A stretch of DNA of 64,000 nt from Roseobacter sp. (lineage in GTDB: Bacteria > Pseudomonadota > Alphaproteobacteria > Rhodobacterales > Rhodobacteraceae), in contig JADFAE010000004.1 in assembly GCA_015665415.1 (NCBI GenBank), positions 186,001-250,000 on the forward strand. Direction: 5' to 3'. Positions within the stretch are counted from its first letter, which is position 1. Each line of letters starts with the position of its first letter. The notes under the pieces were generated by a model. The model had not been told where the DNA came from and ran no database searches. It was given only the letters and a program-made list of their open reading frames with translations. A program made the translations under genes and the position numbers. Shown in pieces: positions 29,329 to 38,535 of this stretch.

Positions 29329-29461
29329 TCATAGCAGCCGCGCGGGAAATGTAAACAGGTTTCGTTATCGCTAACACCCCCATTCTTGCGGAGTTAGGGC
29401 TAACAGCGCGATGTTTGCGCCAACGGTATCGATGACGATTTTCCAGAGGGCTTGGGTTAGG

Positions 29462-30376
29462 TCAACATGCCGCAGCTGCCGCGCCTTCGCTCTCACGCGC
29501 CTGCTGAGCGGCCTGCCGCACCAGGCGACGCTCACGGACAAAGGTGTAAAGACCCGAGGCAATGATCAGCGCGGCCCCGGCCAGGGTCAGCGCATCGGGG
29601 CGCTCTCCAAAGACCAAAACCCCCACCAGGATCGAGAACAACAACCGGCTGTAGCGAAACGGGGTGATTGCGGAGGCATCGCCGATCCGGGTCGCCACCA
29701 CGATGGCATAATAGCCAAGCACCCCAAAAAGAATTCCGCCCAGCATCATGCCGCTTTGACGGGCGTCAATGGCCTGCGGTTCGGAACCGGTGATCAGCAA
29801 CAGCGCGCCTCCGGCCACCAGCAGCGAGGCAAAGGCCTGAAAGCTGACCACGGTAGACGACACCGTGGTGTCAACCAGCCGGGTCAACAGATCCCGCGCT
29901 GCAATTGCCAGTACTGCAATAAGCACCAGCACCACCGAAGGATCGAATCCCTCAAGCCCAGGCCGCACGATCAACAACACGCCACAAAAGCCGACGCATA
30001 TCGCACTCCAGCGACGCCAGCCCACCTGTTCGCCCAGAAACAGGGCCGCGCCCATGGTAATGACCAGGGGCAGCGCCTGAAAAACCGCAGCCACAGTGGA
30101 GATGTCCACCAAAGACAAGGCGGTGGCAAAGGCCATGGCCCCCAGTGCTTCAGAGACACTGCGCATCAGTGCTGCGCCCCGCCAGGCCGCAGACGCAAAG
30201 AGATTCTCACGCTTGTAAAGTGCAACGGCGGCAAAGACAGACCCGGAGCCAATGCCCAACATGATCAGGATCTGCCCGACAGGGATTTCCCCGGACAGGC
30301 GTTTGATGAACATGTCTTCCAAGGTAAAAGCCGCCATCGATGCGATGACCAGCAGAATTCCATTGAGATTGTTCAT
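29462..30376 (-). CDS. DMT (EamA) family permease
   Basis: A 304-residue inner-membrane protein with ten predicted helices in two EamA repeats (about 5-140 and 148-285), as in the drug/metabolite transporter superfamily. The ALFLGEQVGWRRWSAICVGFCGVLLI segment ends the first repeat, and the VFGERPDALTLAGAALIIASGLY segment ends the second. ATG has a perfect AGGAGG seven bases upstream. Direction and cargo are unknown; relatives export amino acids or other metabolites. Confidence 0.87.
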   Translation of the reverse strand: MNNLNGILLVIASMAAFTLEDMFIKRLSGEIPVGQILIMLGIGSGSVFAAVALYKRENLFASAAWRGAALMRSVSEALGAMAFATALSLVDISTVAAVFQALPLVITMGAALFLGEQVGWRRWSAICVGFCGVLLIVRPGLEGFDPSVVLVLIAVLAIAARDLLTRLVDTTVSSTVVSFQAFASLLVAGGALLLITGSEPQAIDARQSGMMLGGILFGVLGYYAIVVATRIGDASAITPFRYSRLLFSILVGVLVFGERPDALTLAGAALIIASGLYTFVRERRLVRQAAQQARESEGAAAAAC

Positions 30377-30673
30377 GCGCGCGCCTCCTGAAAACAATGC
30401 CAGCCGTTCAAGGAACGGACAGGGCATCTGCTGTCGTGCATGCGCTTGGGGTGGGGTTATCGCAAGTCTCTTTGCGACACCAAAAGCCACAAGTTGTTAC
30501 GTTAATGATCACAGAATGTGATGCACAGAGGCCTGCCATTGCCTGGCCCGCAGCAGCACCGGGCGGAGCGGCGGCAGCTCTGACGGCAGCCCTGCCCTAG
30601 CAAAACCCTTGCGCTGGCCCGCTATCGCATGTGCTATAGTTGAATTGGTTTCTTTAACACGTTGGATTTTGAC
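30377..30673. other. Divergent intergenic region
   Basis: About 300 bases between the divergent DMT gene and a plus-strand hypothetical gene. It holds the interrupted palindrome ATCACA-GAA-TGTGAT (30508-30522) and a TATAGT (30635-30640) that may serve as -10 for the plus-strand gene, with TTGCGC 20 bases upstream, which is wider than usual. No coding signal seen. Confidence 0.4.
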
Positions 30674-31273
30674 ATGTATTCACCTGACCTTTTTCGGCCC
30701 TCAACAACCGCCCAACAACAGGCAGCCAGACAACAGACAGCCAGCCCTTCGTCACCGCGAAAGCCTCTCCTTCATTACTTGGCTCCTGTATTCAGCATGT
30801 TTGGCTTGGCGGTGTTGTTTTTGTTTGGGCACAGTGCCCCCACACTTGCCGGTTTCTCCGATGCGGAAATCGCGGAAATCACCCAAAGAATGGAGGGCGG
30901 ATTTGATCAATGTGCGAATGTTGATGCCACCTACCAGATCGATTGCTTCCGCCGTGTCTATGAGCAAGCCGCCCAGGATCTGAAAGGACAGAGGCTGCAA
31001 GCGGACGCCCAGAAATCCATGCGCCGCACCGCCGTGGAGCTGAAGCGACTGGCCCGCGCCTATGTGGACCCCTCCGCCGCCAAGATCCAGGTTGCTGGCA
31101 AGACGGTCGTCGCCATTCGCCGCGAGGCCCTGCCCCAGGCCGCGGCCCAGGCCCGGCGGATCTTGCAGGAAACTGAGACCTATCTTTTGCGCGGCAATCG
31201 GCAGGCGGCGCTGCATTATCAGCGCATTGCCTCTGTGGTGAACTCCAGCAAGGTTCTGATCCGCTCAACCTGA
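30674..31273 (+). CDS. Hypothetical membrane-anchored protein
   Basis: A 199-residue protein of no family known to me. A Gln/Ala/Ser-rich N-terminus of about 30 residues precedes one hydrophobic helix (about 33-53). The rest is predicted helical and probably periplasmic, with cysteines at 80 and 91 that could form a disulfide and a C-terminal Ala/Gln/Arg-rich coil. ATG at 30674; a TTG four codons earlier is in frame. It is convergent with the Fur-family gene. Coding character is supported by codon-position GC bias, function is open. Confidence 0.65.
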   Translation: MYSPDLFRPSTTAQQQAARQQTASPSSPRKPLLHYLAPVFSMFGLAVLFLFGHSAPTLAGFSDAEIAEITQRMEGGFDQCANVDATYQIDCFRRVYEQAAQDLKGQRLQADAQKSMRRTAVELKRLARAYVDPSAAKIQVAGKTVVAIRREALPQAAAQARRILQETETYLLRGNRQAALHYQRIASVVNSSKVLIRST

Positions 31274-31296
31274 TCGCCGAGGGCACAATCCTGCGC

Positions 31297-31725
31297 TCAG
31301 CTCTCTTTGGCGGGGGTCACCTTGTTCAAAGGCACGCCATACAGCTCCAGCTTGTGACCTTTGAGCTGGTAGCCCAGCTTGGCGGCGATCTTTTCCTGCA
31401 AAGCCTCGATTTCGGGGTCACAGAATTCGATCACCTCGCCGGTGTTGATGTCGATCAGATGGTCGTGGTGTTCCCGGTCCGCATCTTCATATCGGGCCCG
31501 GCCATCGCCGAATTCCAGACGGTCCAGAATACCTGCCTCTTCGAACAGCTTGACGGTGCGATACACCGTGGCCAGCGAAATCCCCGCGTCCAGACCACTG
31601 GCGCGCGCATAAAGCTCTTCGACATCCGGATGATCCGCACTCTCCTGCAAGGCACGGGCAATCACCCGACGCTGTCCGGTCATCCGCAGGCCCTTGGCCT
31701 CACATCGAGCGATAATCGTTTTCAC
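31297..31725 (-). CDS. Fur family transcriptional regulator (Mur-like)
   Basis: A metal-responsive DNA-binding regulator of 142 residues. The winged helix covers about 8-78 (MTGQRRVIARAL, ISLATVYRTVKLFEEAGIL) and the metal/dimer domain begins with HHDH at 86-89 and GEVIEF. It lacks the CxxC zinc pairs of many Fur proteins. The HLIDINTGEVIEF and HKLELYG stretches resemble alphaproteobacterial Fur/Mur, which often answers to manganese. Start is GTG at 31725, which gives the usual N-terminus. Targets are not visible from the sequence. Confidence 0.88.
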   Translation of the reverse strand: MKTIIARCEAKGLRMTGQRRVIARALQESADHPDVEELYARASGLDAGISLATVYRTVKLFEEAGILDRLEFGDGRARYEDADREHHDHLIDINTGEVIEFCDPEIEALQEKIAAKLGYQLKGHKLELYGVPLNKVTPAKES

Positions 31726-32083
31726 GTTCTGCGTTCCCGTCCACTTGTCTGGCCTCCCTGTTTAATCAAACATTGCGGCGACGAAAACCGGTTTTCCACA
31801 AGAAGTCTTCATTGACTTTATCCACAGATGACGCCATGTGAGCCCCAGGCATCTTTCCCTGCCGCGTGAGCAGAGACAGCCCGGACGCGCCAAATCCGCG
31901 CGACACCCCCGGCGTCTAGTGAAATGCCAAGGTTCCCAAAATCACGCGTGGGGCACTTGCAAAACCCAGCGGTCTGGCAGTCGCCAGCTCCCGTTTGAGG
32001 GCTTTGCCCCACCAAAAGCCAGCGCATGCGCGTCTGGCACACACGGCTTTTGCGCGTTTCGCAGAGCCGCGAAAGGACGATAC
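31726..32083. other. fur-rhlE divergent region with long helicase leader
   Basis: About 360 bases. The part near fur holds a 14-base palindrome and two DnaA-box-like sites (31783-31826). A TTGACT (31812-31817) could be a -35 for rhlE. The remaining 240 bases form a possible long 5' leader of rhlE, GC-rich, without a convincing open frame. Confidence 0.4.
31783..31826 (+). promoter_or_regulatory. Perfect palindrome and two DnaA-box-like sites
   Basis: A perfect 14-base palindrome GAAAACCGGTTTTC (31783-31796) overlaps TTTTCCACA (31792-31800), one mismatch from the DnaA box. The exact consensus TTATCCACA follows at 31818-31826 in the same orientation, 26 bases on. Function is inferred only from the consensus. 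Confidence 0.4.
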
Positions 32084-33421
32084 GTGACTGAATTTTCGAC
32101 AATGGGCCTGCCCGATCTGGTTCTCGCCCGTCTGGCCGACATGGGTCTGAAAGATCCAACCCCGATCCAGGCCCGCGCCATTCCCCATGCGCTGAACGGC
32201 GAAGATGTGCTGGGTCTGGCGCAGACCGGCACCGGCAAGACCGCTGCCTTTGGTGTGCCGCTGATTGCCCGCATGCTGGACTATGGCCGCAAGCCTGCCG
32301 CCCATACCGTGCGTGGCCTGGTGCTGGCCCCCACCCGCGAGCTGGCCAATCAGATTGCGGCCACGCTGAAAGACCTCACCGAAGGCACACCGATGAAAAT
32401 TGGCCTGGTGGTGGGCGGTGTCTCCATCAACCCGCAGATCCAGCGGATCTCGCGCGGCACCGACATTCTGGTCGCCACCCCAGGCCGCCTGATCGACATT
32501 CTGGACCGCAAGGCGCTGGATCTGGGTTCCTGTGATTTCCTGGTTCTGGACGAAGCAGACCAGATGCTGGATCTCGGCTTCATCCACGCCCTGCGCAAGA
32601 TCTCGTCGCTGCTGCCCACCGAGCGTCAGACCATGCTGTTTTCGGCCACCATGCCCAAACAGATGAACGAGATCGCCAATTCTTATCTGCAGCGCCCGGT
32701 GCGCATCGAAGTCACCCCTCCCGGCAAACCCGCCGCCAAAGTGACCCAGTCGGTGCATTTCATCGCCAAGGCCGAAAAGCTGAGCCTGCTGAAAGAACTG
32801 TTGGCTGAGCACAAGGATGAGCGCACGCTGGTCTTTGGTCGCACCAAACACGGCATGGAAAAGCTGATGAAAGTGCTGGAGAAATCCGGCTTTGCCGCAG
32901 CAGCCATTCACGGCAACAAAAGCCAGGGCCAGCGCGAACGCGCCCTGGCCGCCTTCAAATCCGGTCAGGTCAAGGTTCTGGTTGCCACCGATGTGGCGGC
33001 CCGTGGTCTGGACATTCCGGACGTCAAATACGTCTACAACTACGAGCTGCCCAACGTGGCAGACGCCTATGTGCACCGCATTGGCCGAACCGCGCGTGCC
33101 GGCAAGGACGGTCAAGCCGTGGCCTTTTGTGCCCCGGATGAGATGGATGAGCTGAAGGCAATTCAAAAGGTGATGAAAATCACCATTCCCACTGCCTCCG
33201 GCAGCCCCTGGGAGCCAATCCCAGGGGCCAGCCCCGCGCGCGGGGGGCGCCCCGGCGGCAAGCCCGGTGGCGGTGGCGGCAACCGACGTCGCGGCGGCGG
33301 CGGTGGTCGTGGCGGCAGCGGTGGTCGCGGCCAGTCCCAAGGTGGCGGTGGCGGCGGGGCCCGTTCCGGCGGCAAACCCGGTGGCGCAGCAGGCGGCGGC
33401 CAACGTCGCCAGGCCCGCTAG
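32084..33421 (+). CDS. rhlE: DEAD-box RNA helicase, RhlE-like
   Basis: An ATP-dependent RNA helicase of 445 residues. Q motif near PTPIQ (26-30), Walker A AQTGTGKT (46-53), PTRELA, DEAD at 156-159, SAT (FSATMPKQ), then the second RecA domain with ARGLDIPDV and HRIGRTAR. The final 65 residues are a Gly/Arg-rich tail with RGG-like repeats that would bind RNA. GTG start at 32084 with AAGGA upstream gives the normal N-terminus. Relatives act in ribosome assembly and RNA decay, often in the cold. Confidence 0.93.
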   Translation: MTEFSTMGLPDLVLARLADMGLKDPTPIQARAIPHALNGEDVLGLAQTGTGKTAAFGVPLIARMLDYGRKPAAHTVRGLVLAPTRELANQIAATLKDLTEGTPMKIGLVVGGVSINPQIQRISRGTDILVATPGRLIDILDRKALDLGSCDFLVLDEADQMLDLGFIHALRKISSLLPTERQTMLFSATMPKQMNEIANSYLQRPVRIEVTPPGKPAAKVTQSVHFIAKAEKLSLLKELLAEHKDERTLVFGRTKHGMEKLMKVLEKSGFAAAAIHGNKSQGQRERALAAFKSGQVKVLVATDVAARGLDIPDVKYVYNYELPNVADAYVHRIGRTARAGKDGQAVAFCAPDEMDELKAIQKVMKITIPTASGSPWEPIPGASPARGGRPGGKPGGGGGNRRRGGGGGRGGSGGRGQSQGGGGGGARSGGKPGGAAGGGQRRQAR

Positions 33422-33456
33422 ACCAAGGTTATATTCCTAGTGATATTTCGAATTTC

Positions 33457-33489
33457 GGGCGTCCTGCATCAGCGGGGCGCCCATTTTTT
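33457..33489 (+). terminator. Intrinsic terminator of rhlE
   Basis: An eight-pair stem formed by GGGCGTCC and GGGGCGCCC with one wobble pair is followed by ATTTTTT, 36 bases after the rhlE stop. Confidence 0.85.
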
Positions 33490-33556
33490 AGGTTCGGATT
33501 TCACCCAGATTGCCTGAGAGTGGTGCTGTCGCTGGATCCCCAGGGGTACCCGGCCC

Positions 33557-34255
33557 CTAATTTGCCTGAAGATCCGCCCAGATCGGCAGGTGATCCGAAG
33601 CGATATGGGCCGGCTGCGCCATATGCACGCCAGACCTCACCGATTTCAGCCCCGCACTCAAGGCGATACGATCCAACGGTGCCAGAGGCCTGATCGCCGG
33701 AAAGCTGGGTTTTGGCGGTAGGAATGTCATATTTGGTGCCAGGGCACAAAAGCTGGGCTGACGCGCCCAATCGTTGAAATCTCCAGCCCAGATCATCGGC
33801 ATATCCAACCAATCTTGGGTCCTTTGCGCCAACCGCTGCACCTGTTCGCGCCGTGCCCCCCCTGTGAGCCCCAGATGCGCCCCCACCACTCGCAGGGTCC
33901 CGATTGGGGTTCCAAAGCAGGCCCAGACAGCGCCGCGGGGCTCCAATCCTGGCAAAGCCAGATGCCCATGATCGATCAGCGCGACTCCCCGGCCTTTCCA
34001 TAAGATGGCATTACCATGCCAGCCCAGAGATCCGGCACCGCCTAGATTAGCCGCCTGCCATCCTGCCTCATTAAGAACAAAATGGGGCAGCGCAGCAGGG
34101 CGCGGTGGCATGCGTTTGTCGGCCTCTTGCAGCACAACGATCTGGGCCCCGACCTGCTCCAGCACCTGAAGAATACGACGGGGTTGCCGCCGCAAGTCCA
34201 GCCCGACACATTTCTGAATATTGTAGCTGGCCAGCCGAAGTACCGGATTTGTCAT
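33557..34255 (-). CDS. Endonuclease/exonuclease/phosphatase family protein
   Basis: A 232-residue metal-dependent phosphodiesterase/phosphatase of the EEP fold. Family motifs: ASYNIQKCVG at the N-terminus (Asn metal ligand), VVLQEAD with the metal-binding glutamate, VGAHLGLTGGARREQV, WAGDFNDW with the catalytic Asp/Asn pair, and the C-terminal ASDHLPI. No signal peptide seen, so likely cytoplasmic. ATG with GGGGAG upstream. The actual substrate, nucleic acid, phospholipid or small phosphate ester, cannot be told. Confidence 0.85.
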   Translation of the reverse strand: MTNPVLRLASYNIQKCVGLDLRRQPRRILQVLEQVGAQIVVLQEADKRMPPRPAALPHFVLNEAGWQAANLGGAGSLGWHGNAILWKGRGVALIDHGHLALPGLEPRGAVWACFGTPIGTLRVVGAHLGLTGGARREQVQRLAQRTQDWLDMPMIWAGDFNDWARQPSFCALAPNMTFLPPKPSFPAIRPLAPLDRIALSAGLKSVRSGVHMAQPAHIASDHLPIWADLQAN

Positions 34256-34430
34256 AAAACTCCCCGTTCCCCACTATCATGCGGGTATTCGGGCCGTGCC
34301 GCAACTTGGCGCAATACCAAAACTCCTTGGTCGCACCCAATGCTAGGACGGATCCCAAACACCTCAAACGGGTCCACAAGGAACCATGTGCTCCCCCGCA
34401 CTCCAATTGCCTCAAGATGCAGCAGGAGCA

Positions 34431-34474
34431 GTTGGGGGTGGCGCCGTGCCAATCGGCACGGCGCCACCCCCAAC
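34431..34474. repeat. Perfect 20-bp inverted repeat hairpin
   Basis: Arm GTTGGGGGTGGCGCCGTGCC (34431-34450) and its exact reverse complement (34455-34474) flank a four-base AATC loop. There is no T-run on either side. It lies 64 bases beyond the selO stop, upstream of the EEP gene; it could block transcription or exonucleases. Confidence 0.75.
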
Positions 34475-34537
34475 GGGAGGAGAGTTTATCAAAAACGCGA
34501 CGACGGGCGGGAGAGCCTGCGCGCTGAGGCCCAAAAG

Positions 34538-35956
34538 CTACGTTCCGCAGAAGGTTGCCTTTACCACTTCATCCGGCATCGGCGGGCGCAGCAGATCATC
34601 CTGATCCGGCTGGCGCAGATAGGGGCTGGCCAGGACCGTGTTCAAACGATGAAACATCGTAAAGTCCCCTGAAACCGCCGCGGCGATCATCTCTTCGATC
34701 CGGTGATTGCGAGGGATATAGACAGGGTTGCTGGCCCGCATCACGGCTTCCGGGTCGGGTTCCTCTGCCCGCCTTTGCATCCAGCGCTGCTGCCAGCTCT
34801 GAAACGCCGCCGGATCCTGGAATTCCCCTGCAGCACGTCCTTCGCTCAGGGCGCAAAAGGTATTGGTGAAATCGGCCTGACCCTCTGCCATCAGCTGCAG
34901 CAGGTCCGAGACAAGATCCAGATCCCCGCTTTCCATCGACAACAGACCAAGTTTGCGCCGGAACAGGCGCAGCCACTCCGCTTCAATCAAGGAAGGCATG
35001 GCGTGAATGATCGCGGTTGCCTCCTCCACCGCCTCTTGCGGGTCGTCCAACTGCTGGATCAGCGCAGTGGCCAACTGGGCCAAGTTCCAGACTGCAATAC
35101 TGGGCTGATTGGCATAGGCATAGCGCCCGGTCCGATCAATGGAAGAAAACACCTGTTCAGCGCGGTAAGTATCCATAAAGGCGCAGGGGCCATAATCGAT
35201 GGTCTCTCCGGAAATGCTGCAGTTGTCGGTGTTCATCACCCCGTGGATAAAGCCAACAGACATCCAGGCCGCAATCAGCCCGACCTGCGCATCACGCACC
35301 GAACGCAACAGCCCCAGAGGCCCCTCTGCCTGGGGGTAGTGACGGGCGATGGCATAATCGGTCAGCTGTTTCAGCTCAGCGGTTCGGCCATGCGCCGCAA
35401 ACAGCTGAAATGTGCCCACCCGCAGATGACTGGCTGCCACCCGCGTCAGCACCGCGCCCGGCATGCCGCCTTCGCGCCAGACGGTTTCTCCTGTGGTCAC
35501 CGCCGCCAAGGCCCGGGTTGTCGGCACGCCCAAGGCATGCATGGCCTCAGAGATCACATATTCCCGCAGCACCGGCCCCAACCAGGCCCGACCATCGCCC
35601 TGACGCGAAAAGGGCGTGCGCCCCGAGCCCTTGAGCTGGATATCATAGCGCCGACCATCCTGGCCCAGGACCTCTCCCAGAAGCAGCGCCCGGCCATCGC
35701 CCAGTTGCGGATTGAAGGTGCCGAACTGATGCCCGGCATAGGTCTGCGCCAGAGGTTCAGCGCCCTCGAGCATCCGGTTGCCGGCAAAAACCTCGGCCAT
35801 TTCCGACACCTCTGCGGGGGCGACCTGCAACAGCCGTGCCAGATCCTGATTAAAAGCCACAAGCTGCGGTGCCACAACCGGTTCCGGCATCTGTTTGCGG
35901 TAGAAACCCGGGCCCAATTGGGCAAATGTATTGTCAAAGGGGACTTGCACTGTCAT
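34538..35956 (-). CDS. selO: Protein adenylyltransferase SelO (YdiU/UPF0061)
   Basis: A pseudokinase-fold enzyme that transfers AMP from ATP to proteins; E. coli SelO acts in redox homeostasis. The 472-residue length is normal. Recognisable segments include YAGHQFGTFNPQLGDGRALLLGE, QLKGSGRTPFSRQGDGRA with the ATP-binding lysine/arginines, HGVMNTDNCSISGETIDYGP with metal-binding Asn and Asp, and the C-terminal TFCGT, where Cys470 corresponds to the conserved redox cysteine (selenocysteine in animals). ATG at 35956, divergent from the cupin gene by 54 bases. Confidence 0.95.
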   Translation of the reverse strand: MTVQVPFDNTFAQLGPGFYRKQMPEPVVAPQLVAFNQDLARLLQVAPAEVSEMAEVFAGNRMLEGAEPLAQTYAGHQFGTFNPQLGDGRALLLGEVLGQDGRRYDIQLKGSGRTPFSRQGDGRAWLGPVLREYVISEAMHALGVPTTRALAAVTTGETVWREGGMPGAVLTRVAASHLRVGTFQLFAAHGRTAELKQLTDYAIARHYPQAEGPLGLLRSVRDAQVGLIAAWMSVGFIHGVMNTDNCSISGETIDYGPCAFMDTYRAEQVFSSIDRTGRYAYANQPSIAVWNLAQLATALIQQLDDPQEAVEEATAIIHAMPSLIEAEWLRLFRRKLGLLSMESGDLDLVSDLLQLMAEGQADFTNTFCALSEGRAAGEFQDPAAFQSWQQRWMQRRAEEPDPEAVMRASNPVYIPRNHRIEEMIAAAVSGDFTMFHRLNTVLASPYLRQPDQDDLLRPPMPDEVVKATFCGT

Positions 35957-36010
35957 GCCCCAAAGATATGGCGCAAATACAAGAATACCAGAGAGAAGGT
36001 GAGGTCAGCG

Positions 36011-36430
36011 ATGACAGTAGAAGAAATCATCACAAAACTGCAACTTTCCCGCCACCCCGAGGGCGGTTGGTATCGCCAGACCTGGATCGCAGAAAACGAA
36101 GGCCGCGCCAGCGGCACCTGCATCTACTTTCTGCTGGGAGCAGATGAAACCAGCCATTGGCACCGGGTCGATGCCACCGAGATCTGGCTGTTCCACGCAG
36201 GCGCACCGCTGATCTTGTCTCTTGCTGAAACCGCGGCTGGCCCGGCAAAGGATCATTTGCTGACCCCCGATCTGACGGCGGGAGAGCCGCAGATCATCGT
36301 GCCCAAAGACCACTGGCAGGCCGCCCGCAGCACCGGCGACTACACCCTGGTCAGCTGCACTGTCTCGCCTGGATTTCAATTTGAGGGCTTTGAGCTGGCT
36401 GAGCCCGGGTTCGACATTCCGCGGATATGA
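36011..36430 (+). CDS. Cupin-fold DUF985 family protein
   Basis: A 139-residue single-domain cupin (DUF985, cupin 5). HPEGGWYRQTW near the N-terminus, the TCIYFLLGADETSHWHRVDATEIWLFHAGAPL core with histidines that could bind a metal, and a VSPGFQFEGFELAEPGF tail match the family. The function of this family is not settled; a sugar or small-molecule isomerase has been suggested from the fold. ATG at 36011 has GAGG six bases upstream; divergent from selO. Confidence 0.88.
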   Translation: MTVEEIITKLQLSRHPEGGWYRQTWIAENEGRASGTCIYFLLGADETSHWHRVDATEIWLFHAGAPLILSLAETAAGPAKDHLLTPDLTAGEPQIIVPKDHWQAARSTGDYTLVSCTVSPGFQFEGFELAEPGFDIPRI

Positions 36431-36968
36431 GCTGAGCAAAATCTGCCAAAGCGGCCTGGCTCTTCCCATTGATCCTGGCGTTACCATCCGGGGAGAGCAG
36501 AAACCCCGTCCTGACCGTTTCCACCAAACGACAGTTTCCGAAATCCGACTCGGCCAGCTCAGGAAAGGCCTAGCAACCCATACAGGAACCAAGGATGTCA
36601 CCGATCAGCTTGTGGAAACTCCCATAGCCGATGCGGTAACCTTGTCACATCTGAGATAGGATCAGGCAGGACAGCCTTTGCTGCCGCGACTAGACCAATT
36701 GGTTTGCCTGGCTTCAGCGCCTGGTCTTCCCTACTCCGAAATGTACTGGATTTCAGCCTCCCAAAATGCGAATGGATCCGATGCGACCCTTCTCGCAACC
36801 CATTAATTTTGCATAAATATTCCAACCACACTTGGCATTCCACTTTCATACAGAGCACTGGCGGTTTCGCTTTGGGCTCTGCCCAAAGGGCGCGCGCGGC
36901 GCTTGGTCCACCGGATGGGGATGATTTATTAAATCAAACACAGTCGGCGGGAGCCATTCCGGATAAGA
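36431..36968. other. Intergenic region without a clear gene
   Basis: About 540 bases between convergent cupin and nudix genes. Short open frames on both strands have no ribosome-binding site and no recognised product. The middle (36790-36850) is AT-rich. A hairpin CTTTGGGC-TCT-GCCCAAAG lies at 36870-36888. The region may hold decayed coding or repeat sequence; I cannot identify it. Confidence 0.4.
36870..36888. repeat. Short palindrome with TCT loop
   Basis: CTTTGGGC (36870-36877) and GCCCAAAG (36881-36888) pair around TCT. The same loop and similar design occur in the GTGAGGC-TCT-GCCTCAC repeats at 1987 and 40234. Confidence 0.5.
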
Positions 36969-37433
36969 TCATTTCCTCAGCAAACAGGCGCTCAAACCGT
37001 CCGGGAATAGCGCGGTTCCATCCCTGTGCAACAGATCCAGATCAAACCAACGCGCCCGACAAAGCTGTCCATTGTCCTCATGGAAAAGGATTTCCTCCTG
37101 CCCGTCAAAGGCACCTTCAGGAAAGGCGACCTGCGCGGCAAAAATCACCTCATGCCCTAGCGCGCCTTCGTGCTGATAGATATTTTCCAACACCTGGGGG
37201 GCACCTTCGATCTCGATATCAACCTCCAGCTCCTCGCGGAACTCACGCCGCAGCGCCTGCTGCCAGGTTTCCCCAAAATCAACCCCTCCGCCCAGGGGAC
37301 GCACCCCTTTGAGGTTTCCCGAATCTCCATAAACCTCCGCCGCCAATAACCGGCCCTGACGCCAATGCAGCCCCAAGGCCTTAACCCTTATCTGCGGCTT
37401 TGGCCTCCAGGGTGCCGAAAGGTCACTCGCCAT
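36969..37433 (-). CDS. NUDIX hydrolase
   Basis: A 154-residue pyrophosphohydrolase of the NUDIX fold. The NUDIX box starts with [13 protein letters not shown] (about 48-60) and continues with RREFREEL, matching the G-x5-E-x7-REUxEE pattern. ATG at 37433 overlaps the end of anmK by 11 bases, so it is expressed with anmK. The substrate is not predictable; pairing with cell-wall sugar recycling is positional only. Confidence 0.9.
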   Translation of the reverse strand: MASDLSAPWRPKPQIRVKALGLHWRQGRLLAAEVYGDSGNLKGVRPLGGGVDFGETWQQALRREFREELEVDIEIEGAPQVLENIYQHEGALGHEVIFAAQVAFPEGAFDGQEEILFHEDNGQLCRARWFDLDLLHRDGTALFPDGLSACLLRK

Positions 37434-38535
37434 CAGGAACGCTCACAATCCCGCCACCGACACAGGCCCGCACCCCCGTGGTGCCAGGACAGGAAGTCGG
37501 CAGGCCACGCGCCACCCGCACCGCCAGATAGCCAAAGGCCTGCGCCTCCAGCATATCGCCATCAAGCCCCACCGCCTCAACCGGCTGGATAGGACAGTCC
37601 AGCGAGACCCGCAGCATCTCCATCAGAACCGGATTGTGACGCCCACCACCCGTCACCAGAACCTGACCTGGCGGCGTTGGGCAATGCTGCATCCCCTGCG
37701 CCACAGAGGCTGCACACATGGCGGTCAGCGTCGCCATGGCATCCGCATCGCTCAGTTCGCTTACCAGATCGATCATTTCAGAAAAATCGTTCCGATCCAA
37801 AGATTTGGGTGGCATCTTGGCAAAATAGGGTTCCGCCAGAAATAACTCCAACGCGCCAGTTTCCACCCGGCCGGAGCTGGCGATGCGCCCCCCTTCGTCA
37901 AAGGGCTGACCCAACCGCGCCTGCATCAGATCATTCAGGGGCGCATTGGCCGGGCCGGTGTCAAAGGCCAGCAGTGCCCCCGCCTCCTCTGGGGTTTCGA
38001 AACTGGGATCCACATAGGTCAGATTGCCCACCCCGCCAAGGTTGAGAAAACAAAGCGGTTCGCTGGCCTGGATGTATTTTGCACAGGCGAAATGGAAAAA
38101 CGGTGCCAGCGGTGCACCTTCGCCCCCCATCGCCACATCATCAGAGCGAAAATCCCAAACCACAGGCCGCCCCAGCGCCTCTGACAGGGCCGCCCCATCG
38201 CCCACCTGCAATGTCCCCTGCAATCGGGGCGCATGCGCCAGTGTCTGGCCGTGAAACCCAACCAGATCCACCGCGTCAAACTCTTGCAAGGCTTTGAGAT
38301 GCGCCGCTTCAACCACCTGGGTTGCTACCTCGACCTCTGCCCCATGCCACTGGCCCAAGGCCGCGCGCAATTGGCTGCGCGCGCTGTCGTCATAGGCAGA
38401 ATACCGGCTGGGGCCAAACCCCGCGATGTGATGACCATCCGTTTCGATCACAGCCGCATCGACCCCGTCCAATGAGGTACCGCTCATCGCTCCCAAAGCG
38501 CGCAACACACCTGTTTTTGCAATCGCTCTGCTCAT
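37423..38535 (-). CDS. anmK: Anhydro-N-acetylmuramic acid kinase
   Basis: Phosphorylates and opens 1,6-anhydro-MurNAc during peptidoglycan recycling, giving MurNAc-6-phosphate. The 370-residue length equals that of the family. [11 protein letters not shown] at about 16-26 is the first ATP-site motif, GFHGQTLAH and LGGVGNLTY follow, and the [12 protein letters not shown] segment contains the catalytic aspartate region. ATG at 38535 fits homologue length; two upstream in-frame ATGs exist. nagZ, another recycling enzyme, is elsewhere in this window at 55970. Confidence 0.92.
   Translation of the reverse strand: MSRAIAKTGVLRALGAMSGTSLDGVDAAVIETDGHHIAGFGPSRYSAYDDSARSQLRAALGQWHGAEVEVATQVVEAAHLKALQEFDAVDLVGFHGQTLAHAPRLQGTLQVGDGAALSEALGRPVVWDFRSDDVAMGGEGAPLAPFFHFACAKYIQASEPLCFLNLGGVGNLTYVDPSFETPEEAGALLAFDTGPANAPLNDLMQARLGQPFDEGGRIASSGRVETGALELFLAEPYFAKMPPKSLDRNDFSEMIDLVSELSDADAMATLTAMCAASVAQGMQHCPTPPGQVLVTGGGRHNPVLMEMLRVSLDCPIQPVEAVGLDGDMLEAQAFGYLAVRVARGLPTSCPGTTGVRACVGGGIVSVPDGE

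Noticed and set aside
31916-33403. 495-codon minus-strand frame opposite rhlE
   Set aside because: Same reason: a shadow of the helicase gene, with Ala/Gly/Thr-rich and Gln/His-rich stretches only.
34703-36010. N-terminal extension of the cupin frame through selO
   Set aside because: The frame is open through the antisense of selO, but the cupin domain starts at the ATG at 36011, which has its own ribosome-binding site.
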